A DNA stretch of 64,000 nt from Lunularia cruciata (Eukaryota; Streptophyta; Marchantiopsida; Lunulariales; Lunulariaceae). Below the pieces are notes generated by a model. It had not been told where the DNA came from and did not search any database. It was given only the letters and a program-made list of their open reading frames with translations. Position numbers and translations under genes: made by a program. Positions 32,960 to 42,772 of this stretch are shown piece after piece (the stretch's first letter is position 1; each line of letters begins with the position of its first letter). The stretch spans positions 38,569,001 through 38,633,000 of the forward strand of contig OX419755.1 of assembly GCA_948567375.1 (NCBI GenBank). The letters run 5' to 3'.

Positions 32960-33643
32960 CGCTAGAATGGTGGTGCGTAATTCTGGGACATTTTGGATCC
33001 ACAATCGGCCCTCCCGAAAGGTGAGTCCTTGGGTGCTGGTGACACCTTTGGATGATTGCGCTTCTACAATTTGTGGATTAGTTTTTGTAGCAGCTAAAAT
33101 CTCTTGCCAGAATTCAGGGTTAATCTTAATCTCTGCCGCCAAGTTGTTGGCCATTGGCATGCGGGTGAATGCATCTGCAAGTTGCTTCTTACCTTCCACG
33201 TAGGTGATTGTCTTGTTGAAGCGTTGTCGCCACTTTGCCCACCGAATTTGGCAACGAGATAGATCCTTCTGCGTCTCGAGGTAGACTAGAGGTTTGTGGT
33301 CTGTCTCTACTACAAATGCCTTCTCGCCTAGGTAGTGCTTCCAATGCTTGGTTGCTAGAACAATGGCTAACTCTTCTTGTTCTATGGTGTGGTAGTTGCG
33401 CTCTGCCGGTAACAACTTTCGAGAGAAATATGCAATTAGATGCCATCCGTCATGCCACTCTTGTTGTAGGACTACTCCTATTGCTACGCCTGATGCATTT
33501 GTAGCCAACTTGATTGGACGTTTTGGGTCATACCACTTCAAGATTAGTGCATGTAGCAAGGCGGCCTTCAATTCTTGAAAGGCCAACTCTTGTGCAGTTC
33601 CCCATGTCCACCTCTTCCCCTTGCCAAGTAGTGCCGTTAAAGG
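32960..33643 (-). pseudogene. pol: RNase H of B
   Basis: Open from 33586: IKLATNASGVAIGVVLQQ, EQEELAIVLATKHWKHYL (Glu) and FVVETDHKPLVYL (Asp), ending in KKQLADAFTRM and the integrase linker. The first catalytic residue, normally Asp in TDAS, is Asn. A frameshift at about 32925 separates it from integrase. Confidence 0.85.
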
Positions 33644-35065
33644 CTATGCAACCTTGGAGAAGTCCTTGACAAATCTATGATAGAATCCCATCAACCCCAA
33701 GAAGCTCTTAAGTTGAGTCTGATCTTCTGGGGCACTCCATTTTTGAATGACCTCTATTTTATCTGTCAATACTTGAATGCCCTCTGCACTTACTCTATGC
33801 CCTAAGTAGTCTACTTCAGACTTGCCAAACTCACACTTTGAGATTTTGGCGTACAACTGATTCTGTCTTAGAATCTGGAGGACCTCTTGTAGATGTTGTT
33901 TGTGTTCTGTCATCGTGCTACTATATACTAAGATATCATCCAAGAAGACAATAACAGACTTATCCAAGTATGGACTAAATATGTCATTCATTAGGCTCAT
34001 GAAAGTGGCAGGTGCATTGGTGAGGCCAAAAGGCATCACAAGATACTCAAAGTGGCCATACCTAGTTCAAAAGGCAGTTTTGTACACATCCTCCTCTGCA
34101 ATTTGGATTTGATTGTAACCGCTCCGCAAGTCTAGTTTGGTGAAGTATCTTGCTCTATGGAGTTGATCAAAAAGGTCATCCATGTGAGGTAAGGGGTATT
34201 TGTTCTTCATTGTTTGCTGATTGAGACCCCGATAGTCAATGCACATGCGCATTGTACCATCCTTCTTCTTCACAAACAAGACAAGGGCCCCATATGGTGA
34301 TACGCTAGGTTGGATGAACCCTTTCTGTAGCATCTCCTCAATTTGAGTCTTACACTCCTCCAACTCATGAGGTGATAGGCGATATGGGGCCTTACAAGGA
34401 GGTGTCTTCCCCGGGAGTGTCTCTATTTTGTGATCTACTCGCCTTTTAGGTGGTAATCCTGAGGGTAGATCATCAAGAAAGACATCTTGAAGCTCATCCA
34501 CCACATCCTTCAATTTCTCAGGAATTTGTCCAGCAAGTTGTGCACTCTGGACTTCTCTTATTAGACCCATAAAACATCTATCGGTCTTACAGACAGTTGT
34601 CGTCCCTATGACATATAGAGGTAGTTTCTGCCTGTGTGATTTTTCTTTAACCCCAATGATTGACCATTGGTGGGTTCTCACTACTTTCTTCCTCCAACCC
34701 ACCATTGGGTTGTACTGCTCCATCCATGGCATGCCTAAAATTGCATCATAACGAGCTAACTGTATCACTCGCCACTCAATTGCTTCCTGATATTCTCCTA
34801 CAGAGAGGGTTACCCGTCTAGGTAATGATTCAATCCTCTTTGTTTGCCCATTTGGTAACTCTACTTCTTCACTTCCATCTCTCTCTAGATCCATCCCCAA
34901 GCTTATTGCAACATACCAAGACAAGAGATTCTTTGTTGCTCCCGGATCTATTAATACTCTCACTTGATTACCTTCTAGGATTCCATTCACAACAATCAAT
35001 TGTGAGGTTGCCTTTCGGGACCTTTGTGCATTATTCTTCTTCCTTCCCTTGCTTCTCTGCTTCAT
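33644..35065 (-). pseudogene. pol: Protease and reverse transcriptase of B
   Basis: 332-codon frame 35065-34067 plus 131 codons to 33644, separated by one TGA (AF[12 protein letters not shown]). Protease: [15 protein letters not shown] (Asp-Pro-Gly in place of Asp-Ser-Gly) and [72 protein letters not shown] (catalytic pair); [11 protein letters not shown]. The lineage features (chromodomain, tRNA-Met primer) fit a Tekay/CRM/Galadriel-type chromovirus; the exact clade is not determined. Confidence 0.9.
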
Positions 35066-35074
35066 TATTGAGCC

Positions 35075-36201
35075 AGTAAGGCCGCAAGGTACATTTACTG
35101 GTGATCTTTGTTTTCCGAAGTGGTTTCCACCTCCTCCTCTTCAATGTGCCTCTCCATGTTGTTCAAAGATTGCCTGTACGAAGGCCGAGGGCCTCTAGGG
35201 AAACGAGTGCAATAATTGGTAGATATGTGCCCAATACGGCCACAATTGTTACAACGGCGTTGTTCTCCTTGAGTCCCTTCTCCTCGTGGGACTCCATCTC
35301 TTCGTTCTTCTACCCGTCCCCGCTCTCCTTGAAGCGGCCGTGCTCCTCGATCCCGGAATCAAAGGTTGCCCAATTCCATCGGTACTGGTCCACCCATGTG
35401 TGGCATTTCTGCCCGATAATGTTGAGGTGGAACTACTCCTTCACCTCCACCTAATGCTTTGGCTATTCTCTGCGCACAAGCAATAGTTTCAAATACCGTG
35501 CGAGGGTTTTGCACCATGACTTCTTGGCAAATCCGCTCTTTCAACCCTCGTTTGAAATTGTCAAGAGCCTCTGTTGGACTCATGTTGGTAATTGCGACTT
35601 GTAGATCCAGAAATGCCTCCACATACTCTTGTACGCTATTCTTCTATCTCAATCCCCATAGTCGGGTTCGAGCCATCTGCACAGAATCCACCGATTGGAA
35701 ATTCTTGAGCAGTCCTTCTTGCATTGCTATCCATGTGACCTCCCTTCTCTCTGCCAGCATGGATCGTTCCCAAGCATCATACCATGTGAGGGCTTTATCG
35801 GTCAAGTACCCACATGCAAACACGCCTGCAACATGCTCTGTGATCTCTGTTGAGAACAATCGAAAATATCGATTCATTCTCAAGATCCAATTCTCCACTA
35901 CTCCCATCGTACACTGCTCCTTGTAAGGCTTGATGTTGCAGGTCTTCTTCATTCGGAGTAGCAATGTGGCTTCATTGTTGATAGGGTTTGTAGGCACGGG
36001 TGCCTCTCCAAGTACTTCAGTCGCATGTATTGGGTTTTGAGATGGCTCTTCTTCTTGCATGGCTTGATCGTTCCTAAGGATCTGCACTTGACTTTGCAAT
36101 GTCTCCATGGTCATCTTAATCTCTCGAAATTCATTCAACATCCCTTGCATTCCTTGCACCAGCTCTTGCAACTGCGGATCCATGGTTCCTCCAACACCCA
36201 A
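35075..36201 (-). pseudogene. gag: gag of B
   Basis: ATG at 36201 (MGVGGTMDPQLQELVQGMQG). A coiled-coil-like N-terminus leads to the gag domain with VVENWILRMNRYF, ALTWYDAWERS, one stop after ARTRLWGLR, then VEAFLDLQVAITNM and NFKRGLKERICQE. The zinc knuckle CNNCGRIGHISTNYC is encoded at about 35222-35265 after a stop at 35357. Two stops only, otherwise collinear with B' gag. Confidence 0.85.
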
Positions 36202-36786
36202 TTGCTAACGTCTACTTCAATACAGAGTCAATATAATCACTCTGGAAGGCGCACGAACTATCGGAACTACCATTGGGACCTCAAAAGCTATCTTTTGTTG
36301 ATAATACTCCTCACCAAAATTCCTAACCACAAAATCTCTAAACATCAATTTCGGCCTCACTACATAATGGATTTCTACTTGAGTGTTGAAAGGGAGAGGA
36401 TTTGGGACATTCATATCCATATTATCATAATAGAATGTAGATCGTCAAATCCCACTCTCTGTCATATATCACCACGGGTAGAATCACCGGGTTTGGTGAG
36501 TTCATCACTCTGTCCATGAATTCCACACCAAAGTGATAAACTAGCGATACTCTTATCTGCTCATGCTAGATGTACATAACCTTGATGTGGAATGGGTTTG
36601 AGAATGGAAAGCTAGGTGCAGAAAATTGTCCCCCCGGTGCATCCATCCCATCCGCTCTCTAAAGTCCTTCCTAAGTCTAGCGATTACTCTATGTTCTCTA
36701 CCTCAAATTACTCAGTTTCAGTAGTTCGTGCTATTCCAAGAGGGGTGATCCACTCTCTTGGACTAGAACACTCGCTCTGATACCAT
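36202..36786 (-). promoter_or_regulatory. Leader of B with tRNA-Met primer binding site
   Basis: Minus-strand TGGTATCAGAGC at 36774-36785, one base after the 5' LTR, is a perfect complement of the initiator tRNA-Met 3' end. The rest of the leader, about 570 bases, has no convincing ORF; a 67-codon minus frame at 36217-36420 is weakly shared with B' and unexplained. Confidence 0.85.
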
Positions 36787-37524
36787 TGTAATACTCCAAG
36801 GACAAGAGAAGAGAGAAAACACAGATTGCACACTCAAACCTTCGATGCCCCAAGGGAGCACCTTCTCTTTATTATATAGACAAAGAGGATCTCCTCCAAG
36901 GAAGCTCCACCATAGGATTAGGGACACAGATAGGTGACATGTCAGCAAGCTCCACCCTTGGATTACTTACTTGGATGGGTGACCTGTCTGGTCTAGGTCC
37001 TATCTGGTTGGTCAAACGAGCTTTGACCGGAGGGAATCCTTTAGGGAATCTTCTTGTAGGAATCTCAAAATCACATGAGTAAGGTACCGTTGGAAAGCTC
37101 TCGACGAGACAAACCAGGGGGGAGGGAAGGCCAGCCATTCCTCCATGTGGGGGGAATCTGCACATTTTTTAGGCCTAATTCATCCGTTTAGGCCTCTGAA
37201 ATTGCCTTTAAAGATTTCAGGCATATTTCGGTTCTTACTCTATTAGTAGAAGTCCCCTTTTGGTGATACCTCTTTCTGATCTGTTTAGTCCATCATGTGT
37301 AACATCCTTCCAGATGTTACCAAACCAATTCTCACTTTTAAATCATATGTCTAGCTATTGGTTCTAAGGTTCTCAAGTCTATTTCGGTTTCTGCCCTATT
37401 AGTAGAAGTACTCTTTTGGTGATACTTCTATCTGATCTATTTTGACCATCATGTATAACATCATTCTAGATGTTACCAAACCAAATTTCACATCTAGATC
37501 ATATGGCTAACCCTTGGTATTACA
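36787..37524 (-). repeat. 5' LTR of B (738 bp)
   Basis: Minus-strand TGTAATACCAAGGG...CTTGGAGTATTACA. A TATA-like box (minus CTATATAATAAAG, 36867-36879) is about 90 bases before the LTR end. Confidence 0.95.
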
Positions 37525-38001
37525 GAGTATAGAACAACCATGAAGGCTTCCACATGGTATTCTCCATTTCAGTTGGTATATGGTATTGAGTCTACCTTAC
37601 CTATTCACTTTGATCTTCCTACGTTCCAAAGCATTCATAGGAGATTGAAGAAAGCACAAGGAGGTGATGCAGAGAAGTCAAGGAAGGAACAACTCATGGA
37701 GTTGGAAGAGGCAAGAGCAGTTGCTATGGTTCAAGTGGAGCAAGACCAAAGGAAACAAAAGGAGAGCTATGACAAGAGACAAGGCAAGAAGAAGGTAGAG
37801 CCTTTCAAAGAAGGTGATTGGGTAATGTTGTTTGATTCTATTCAATTCAAGAGAGTGCAAAAGAAGTTTTTGCCTAAGTACTTTGGACCTTTCATAGTGG
37901 AGAAGGTGTGGGGCTATTACACCTATGATCTCAAGGACTTGGGAAGAAGACACTTTGATAGGATTTACCTTGATAAGTTGAAGATGTATTATAGAAGGTA
38001 G
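37525..38001 (+). pseudogene. pol: Integrase C-terminal third of A1
   Basis: Begins with the 5-bp target duplication and continues the reading from 30918 (EY / RTTMKAST): FQLVYGIESTLPIHFDLP, a charged helix (LEEARAVAMVQVEQDQRKQ), GDWVMLFDSIQFKR and KFLPKYFGPF, ending KMYYRR-stop. Fully open over 153 codons. No chromodomain. Confidence 0.9.
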
Positions 38002-38040
38002 AGAGACCTTCACTTTGAGAACAAAGTGAAAACCTAGTCT

Positions 38041-38049
38041 GGGGGTAAA
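38041..38049 (+). promoter_or_regulatory. Polypurine tract of A1
   Basis: GGGGGTAAA directly before the 3' LTR. Confidence 0.55.
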
Positions 38050-38711
38050 TGTAACATCCATTTGTGCATGTGTGTGGTATTGTGATATTTAGCTTGGTAT
38101 TAAAAGTACTTGAGAGATATTATTTATCTAGAGATAAAAGATGGTTCTACATTAGTCATGATTAGCTAAAGTTATTCATAGCTAAGATAGAGTGGACCTT
38201 ACTTTAGAGGAAGTGGAAAAGATGAACACCACTATTTTGGATTCTAGTGTGTTGACTTGGTATTATTCCTAGGTGTTTGGCTTTGAGGAAAGAGTTGAGA
38301 ACTCTTGGGCACGCAAACCTTTTTTTTTGGATTCTTCTATAGTCCAAGGATAGCCTATGTGAAGGAATCCTTGACTTAGTGATTGGGTCAAGATAAGATC
38401 ACATGCTTAGGGGAATATGCCCATGTGAATGGATATTACTTTCTACTTTTTGACTTTATTTGACTTTTAGCCTAGTAACTTGAGTTACTCCAATAATTAG
38501 TAACTTTGGTACATAACTATTTCACAAGTATATAAACAAGGGGTGAGGAGGTACTCAACATCCTTTCATTTGCAACTATATCTCTCTCATTGAGCTCTCT
38601 AGTGAGCAATGTCTTGAGTCTTGGAGTGTTAGCCTTGGAGAAGTATGATGGAGTTGGAGTTCCTTGCCTTCTTAGTCCATGGTGCACTACCATAATAGCC
38701 ATTAGAGGTTC
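38050..38711 (+). repeat. 3' LTR of A1, last 30 bases or so missing
   Basis: TGTAACATCC... to AGAGGTTCA, where the A3 gag antisense begins. TTCA (38709-38712) fits both partners, a four-base microhomology at the junction. Confidence 0.85.
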
Positions 38712-39209
38712 AACCTTGATAGAAGGTTTCTCATATCTCACCTTGCTTCTAATTTGTGGTCTCAACCCTCCCACATAATTCTTGGTGAGCATGGCCCCTA
38801 TGCCAATCATAGTAGTCTCCATATCATCCCCACCCTTCCTCAACACTATGCAAAATTTGGACTCTAACTTTTCCACTCTTTCCACATAGACTCTCACTTT
38901 CTCTCCATCTCCTTGCTTGAGAAAAGTAGCCTCACTCATCAATCTCTCATAACTCTCATTTGGAAGAAATTTCTCAATGAGTGCTAAAGTCAAAGTCTCC
39001 CAAGACTCCTCTTCCCCATCTCTCCTCTCTCTCTTTTGGTATTCTAACTCATACCATGTAAGTGCTGCATCCTCAAAGAAATCTAGTAATAATGGGGCCC
39101 ACTCATTCTTCCTCCTCCCATTGTTTCCTATGCAAGCTCTCTTGAAGTCTCTCACAAAGGACTCCACATCTTCTCCATCCTTGCCAAAGAAAACCGGAAG
39201 TTTCCCCAT
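38709..39209 (-). pseudogene. gag: gag N-terminal part of A3
   Basis: Intact from ATG 39209 for about 165 codons (VFFGKDGEDVESFVRDFKR to SKVRYEKPS). The frame then runs on into antisense LTR (PLMAIMV...), giving a 230-codon chimeric frame. The chimera is a by-product of the deletion junction, not a gene. Confidence 0.8.
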
Positions 39210-39445
39210 CTAAACCTCTCACTGTCTTTCTTTTCTCTAAAATTATTCTTTTTCTCTTTTCTTTTCTCTCACTCCATAACTAATAGAGTTTATACATGAC
39301 TCACACCATTTGAGAGTAATCCACCCTAGAGAACACAAAAGGTTTAGGTTCCTCCAAGATTTCTTTAGCAACATCAAATCCTAGAGTGCATATTAATCTA
39401 ACTCTCATGGATAGTTTATCCTAAGTTGAAAGATTATCTCCATCA

Positions 39446-39919
39446 CTAATCTTGAGAACTAGCTGATGAAAGTGGTAGTATTTCAGTAGTTGTACTAAGA
39501 CTTCCTCCAAGATCCTTCACCAAAGTCTCCAAAAGTGCTTTTACTCCACTACACTCATGTTTTTTTGGAAGTCCTTCCACTCCACAAACCTCACACAACT
39601 CCTTGGTCTTAGATCTTCTCCCTCCCAATCTTGGTGAAGAAGGTCCAACATGCAAACCCAAGTCAAGTAAGCCTCTCCTTTCCCTCAATCTCTTCCTCTC
39701 AAAGGTCAATGACTATGAACTTGCCTTATATCCCTTCTCTCCACATAGAAAGCACTTAGACTCACTCTTTCCTCCAAGTGGTATAGGTTTTTGGATCCTC
39801 TCAATACTCTCTTCAAATTCTATTGTAAACTCTCTTTTCCTCAAATCCACCCCTACAATCACCTCAAACCCTTGAAGAACCTTGCATAATCTCAATTTCC
39901 ACTCTTGATGACCCTCCAT
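39446..39919 (-). pseudogene. Leader ORF-b of A3
   Basis: Same ATG (39917-39919) and stop as A0. One TAG right after the knuckle (CFLCGEKGYKASS, His changed to Tyr). The last 87 codons are open and keep CEVCGVEGLPKKHEC. No frameshifts across 157 codons. Confidence 0.6.
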
Positions 39920-40566
39920 GTTCCCAAGATGAATCTAAACACTCAAACATGCTTTTTGTTGCTCTCAAACTCCTCATGCATGAGATTTGAACTCTGCAAA
40001 ATTGACCCTTCCTCACAATTTCACTCAAATCTCTCATTTTGTATGTCCTAGTCCTCTGAAATTACTCACACTTGATCATGCCTCCAAGGTGTTACTCCCT
40101 GGAAAATTTCAGATCTTTTCATTTAGCCATTTGGCCTAGACACCTTTCTATTCAGCACACATATTTCAGATTTGGTGTGAAAACCAGCCCCCTCACTTCA
40201 AAAACTCATAACTCCCTGCTCAAGAATGATCTCTCTCTGATTTTTGTGTAGGCAGGTAGGATATAATTTACTGAATTTTCTTAAGAAATTTCAGAACAAT
40301 CCACCATAAATTAAAGAAATGGTAGACTTTGTACAACTTTCCAGAGAGCATGCAATTGCGGGAGCAGTTTACCCTATCAACTTTCAAAAATTCTAGCCCA
40401 TTGCGCATAATAGCTCTCACAATAATTCTAAGTCTGCTAAATGAAATATAACCCAAGCTATCATGTGTAGAAATTTCAAGTTCAGATCTCAAACTTGAGA
40501 TTTTGCCCAAAATCACCTTAATCCCCAAAATCTGCAATCCACCTCACAATATCTCTCCAAATCCTC

Positions 40567-40737
40567 TCATGTGTACAAGATGTACAAAATCACTTCAAAG
40601 ACATCATAATGAACTACAAGGTATACAAATGGATCCTGGTTCTCTAACATAAGTTCAGCCCTCTCCTCTCCTAATGTTCTCTGCAAGTGAGCTCTCATAG
40701 CCTCCTTCTGCCTAATGTAGAATTGAAAGTGGAACAT
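40567..40737 (-). CDS. Leader ORF-a of A3 (56 aa)
   Basis: Third copy with the complete 56-codon frame: MFHFQFYIRQKEAMRAHLQR at the start and LYILYT at the end. Five or so residues differ from the A0 copy. Function unknown. Confidence 0.35.
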   Translation of the reverse strand: MFHFQFYIRQKEAMRAHLQRTLGEERAELMLENQDPFVYLVVHYDVFEVILYILYT

Positions 40738-40778
40738 TATCTTGCCTCCTAGAGAGGTCTCGGCAATGGAGCCAAAAA

Positions 40779-41469
40779 TATGAGCCGGCCTGTCTCTCAC
40801 TCAGGATGAACCTCTGATGGTTATTATGGTAGCACACTATGGACTAAGAAGGTAAGGAACCCCAACTCCATCATATTCCTCCAAGGCTAACACTCCAAGA
40901 CTCACGACATTGCTCACTAGAGAGCTCAATGAGAGAGATATAGTTGCAAATGAAAGGATGTTGAGTACCTCCTCACCCCTTGTTTATATACTTGTGAAAT
41001 AGTTATGTACCAAAGTTACTAATTATTGGAGTAACTCAAGTTACTAGGCTAAAAGTCAAATAAAGTCAAAAAGTAGAAAGTAATATCCATTCACATGGGC
41101 ATATTCCCCTAAGCATGTGATCTTATCTTGACCCAATCACTAAGTCAAGGATTCCTTCACATAGGCTATCCTTGGACTATAGAAGAATCCAAAAAAAAGG
41201 GTTTGCGTGCCCAAGAGTTCTCAACTCTTTCCTCAAAGCCAAACACCTAGGAATAATACCAAGTCAACACACTAGAATCCAAAATAGTGGTGTTCATATT
41301 TTCCACTTCCTCTAAAGTAAGGTCCACTCTATCTTAGCTATGACTAACTTTAGCTAATCATGACTAATGTAGAACCATCTTTTATCTCTATATAAATAAT
41401 ATCTCTCAAGTACTTGTAATACCAAGCTAAATATCACAATACCACACACATGCACAAATGGGTGTTATA
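40779..41469 (-). repeat. LTR of A3 (691 bp)
   Basis: Minus strand TATAACACCC...GGCCGGCTCATA, both terminal dinucleotide neighbourhoods carrying one transition. The primer site TGGCTCCATTGCCGAGAC follows at 40758-40775 (minus). Confidence 0.9.
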
Positions 41470-41539
41470 GAACCTACACTGATACAATACATCCTTATTG
41501 TGAGGATCAATAGCCCAAATGTTATGTTGGACTTGTCTT
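41470..41539 (-). pseudogene. pol: Family C RT fragment between A3 and B'
   Basis: Seventy bases matching 60471-60540 (minus-strand C copy 2). The match continues beyond B' at 48318, which shows that B' landed inside C RT. Confidence 0.7.
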
Positions 41540-42137
41540 TGTAATACCATTAACTAGATATATTATCTAGAGGTGAAATTTGGTTTGGTAACATCTGGAA
41601 GGATGTTATATATGATAGACTAAGTAGATCAGATAGAAGTGTCACCAAAAGAGTACTTCCACTAATAGGGCAGGAGTCAAAAAAACCTTGAAAACTTCAT
41701 AGCTAATTTTGGAGGCTTAAACAAAGAATTAGGCCTAAAAATAGATAGACCCCCCTTTCAAGGAAAATTTTTTTCCTTCTTCCCTTACTATTTACCTCAT
41801 TAAGAGCTTTCTAATGGTACCTCACCCATGCAATTTTGAGCTCTTTACATGAAGATTCCCTAAAGATTCCTTTTGGTCAAACTTGTTAGACCACCCAAAT
41901 AGGACAAGAACTGACATACCACCAATCCATACAACTAATCTAAGGGTAGAGCTTGCTAACTATCACCAATCTCTATATTTGATCCAAGGATGGAGCTTCC
42001 TTTGAAGGAATCTTCTTTACTATATAATAAAGAAAAGGTGCTCCTTTGGAGCATTGGAGTATTAAATGTGTAGCCTTGTGTTTCTTCTCCTATATTTCTC
42101 TTGAAGTTTATGTTGCTCCTATCCTTGGAACTTTACA
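41540..42137 (+). repeat. 5' LTR of B' (598 bp)
   Basis: TGTAATACCATT...GGAACTTTACA. A TATA-like CTATATAATAAAG lies at about 42019. Followed after one base by the primer site. Confidence 0.85.
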
Positions 42138-42138
42138 A

Positions 42139-42150
42139 TGGTATCAGAGA
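42139..42150 (+). promoter_or_regulatory. Primer binding site of B'
   Basis: TGGTATCAGAGA, one mismatch to the initiator tRNA-Met complement. The leader to about 42770 has no supported ORF. Confidence 0.8.
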
Positions 42151-42772
42151 TTAGGTTCCAATCCAAGAGAGTAGATCACTCCTCTTGGAAGAACATGGGC
42201 TTCTAAGATACAGTAATTTTGAGGGAAGAAATTGTATTGCAATCAATAGATTAGGAGTGTTTTAGAGAGAGGATGGGATGGAAGCTCTTGGAAAATTTCA
42301 TGCACCCCGCTTTAAGTTATTGAATCCGTTCCATTTCAAGATTATATAAATATAGTATGAGCTAGTGAGAGTATCTTGTTTACCATTTTGGAGCAAAGTT
42401 CATGGATATAGTGATCAATTCACCAAACTTGGTGATTCTACATGTGGTGACATACAATAAAGAGTGGGATTTGACAATTTACACCCTCTTATGATGCAAT
42501 GGATCTGAATGTATCTAATCTTCTCCCTTTCAACACTCAAGTAGAAATCAGTTATGTGGTTAGACCAAAAGTGATGTTTAGAGATTTTGTAGTATGTAAT
42601 TTTGGTGAGTAATATTATCAACAAGTGACAAACTCTAAAGTCCTTATGGTATTCCCATTAGTTTGTGCCTCCTCTTGAGTGATCATATTAGCTCTCTATT
42701 TAAGTAGGAAGTAGCAATGGATTATTTATTGTGTGTAAGAAACATGGATCCATAGTTCTCGGATCTGATGTA

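Larger units (their letters stand above)
30919..37524 (-). mobile_element. Complete family B chromovirus (6606 bp)
   Basis: LTRs of 739 and 738 bp that differ only at scattered bases, initiator tRNA-Met type primer site, gag, pol with C-terminal chromodomain and polypurine tract. Perfect target duplication GAGTA at 30914-30918 and 37525-37529. It is nested in A1 integrase, which itself sits in C. Coding frames carry a few stops and shifts, far fewer than in C or D, so this is the youngest complete insertion here. Confidence 0.97.
22889..38711 (+). mobile_element. Family A element A1 (about 7.8 kb without its insertions)
   Basis: 5' LTR, primer site, leader, intact gag, protease, RT, RNase H, integrase, polypurine tract and a 3' LTR lacking its last 30 or so bases. 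Carries three secondary insertions: solo B LTR (23738), solo A LTR (27399) and complete B (30919). Inserted in C integrase; the left flank is TATTT and the right target duplication is lost in the junction with A3. Confidence 0.9.
38709..41469 (-). mobile_element. Family A fragment A3: LTR, leader and start of gag
   Basis: Minus strand: 5' LTR, primer site, ORF-a, ORF-b, gag to about codon 165, then fused to the A1 3' LTR in opposite orientation. The right flank is family C RT, so A3 was an independent insertion in C. Its pol, 3' LTR and the intervening C sequence were deleted. Confidence 0.8.

Noticed and set aside
38517-39209. 230-codon minus-strand ORF
   Set aside because: Chimera of A3 gag and antisense A1 LTR created by a deletion junction, so not a real gene.
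42139-42150. tRNA gene suggested by a tRNA-Met-like match
   Set aside because: Only a 12-base complement of the tRNA 3' end at the expected position after an LTR, which makes it a primer binding site; no tRNA fold around it.
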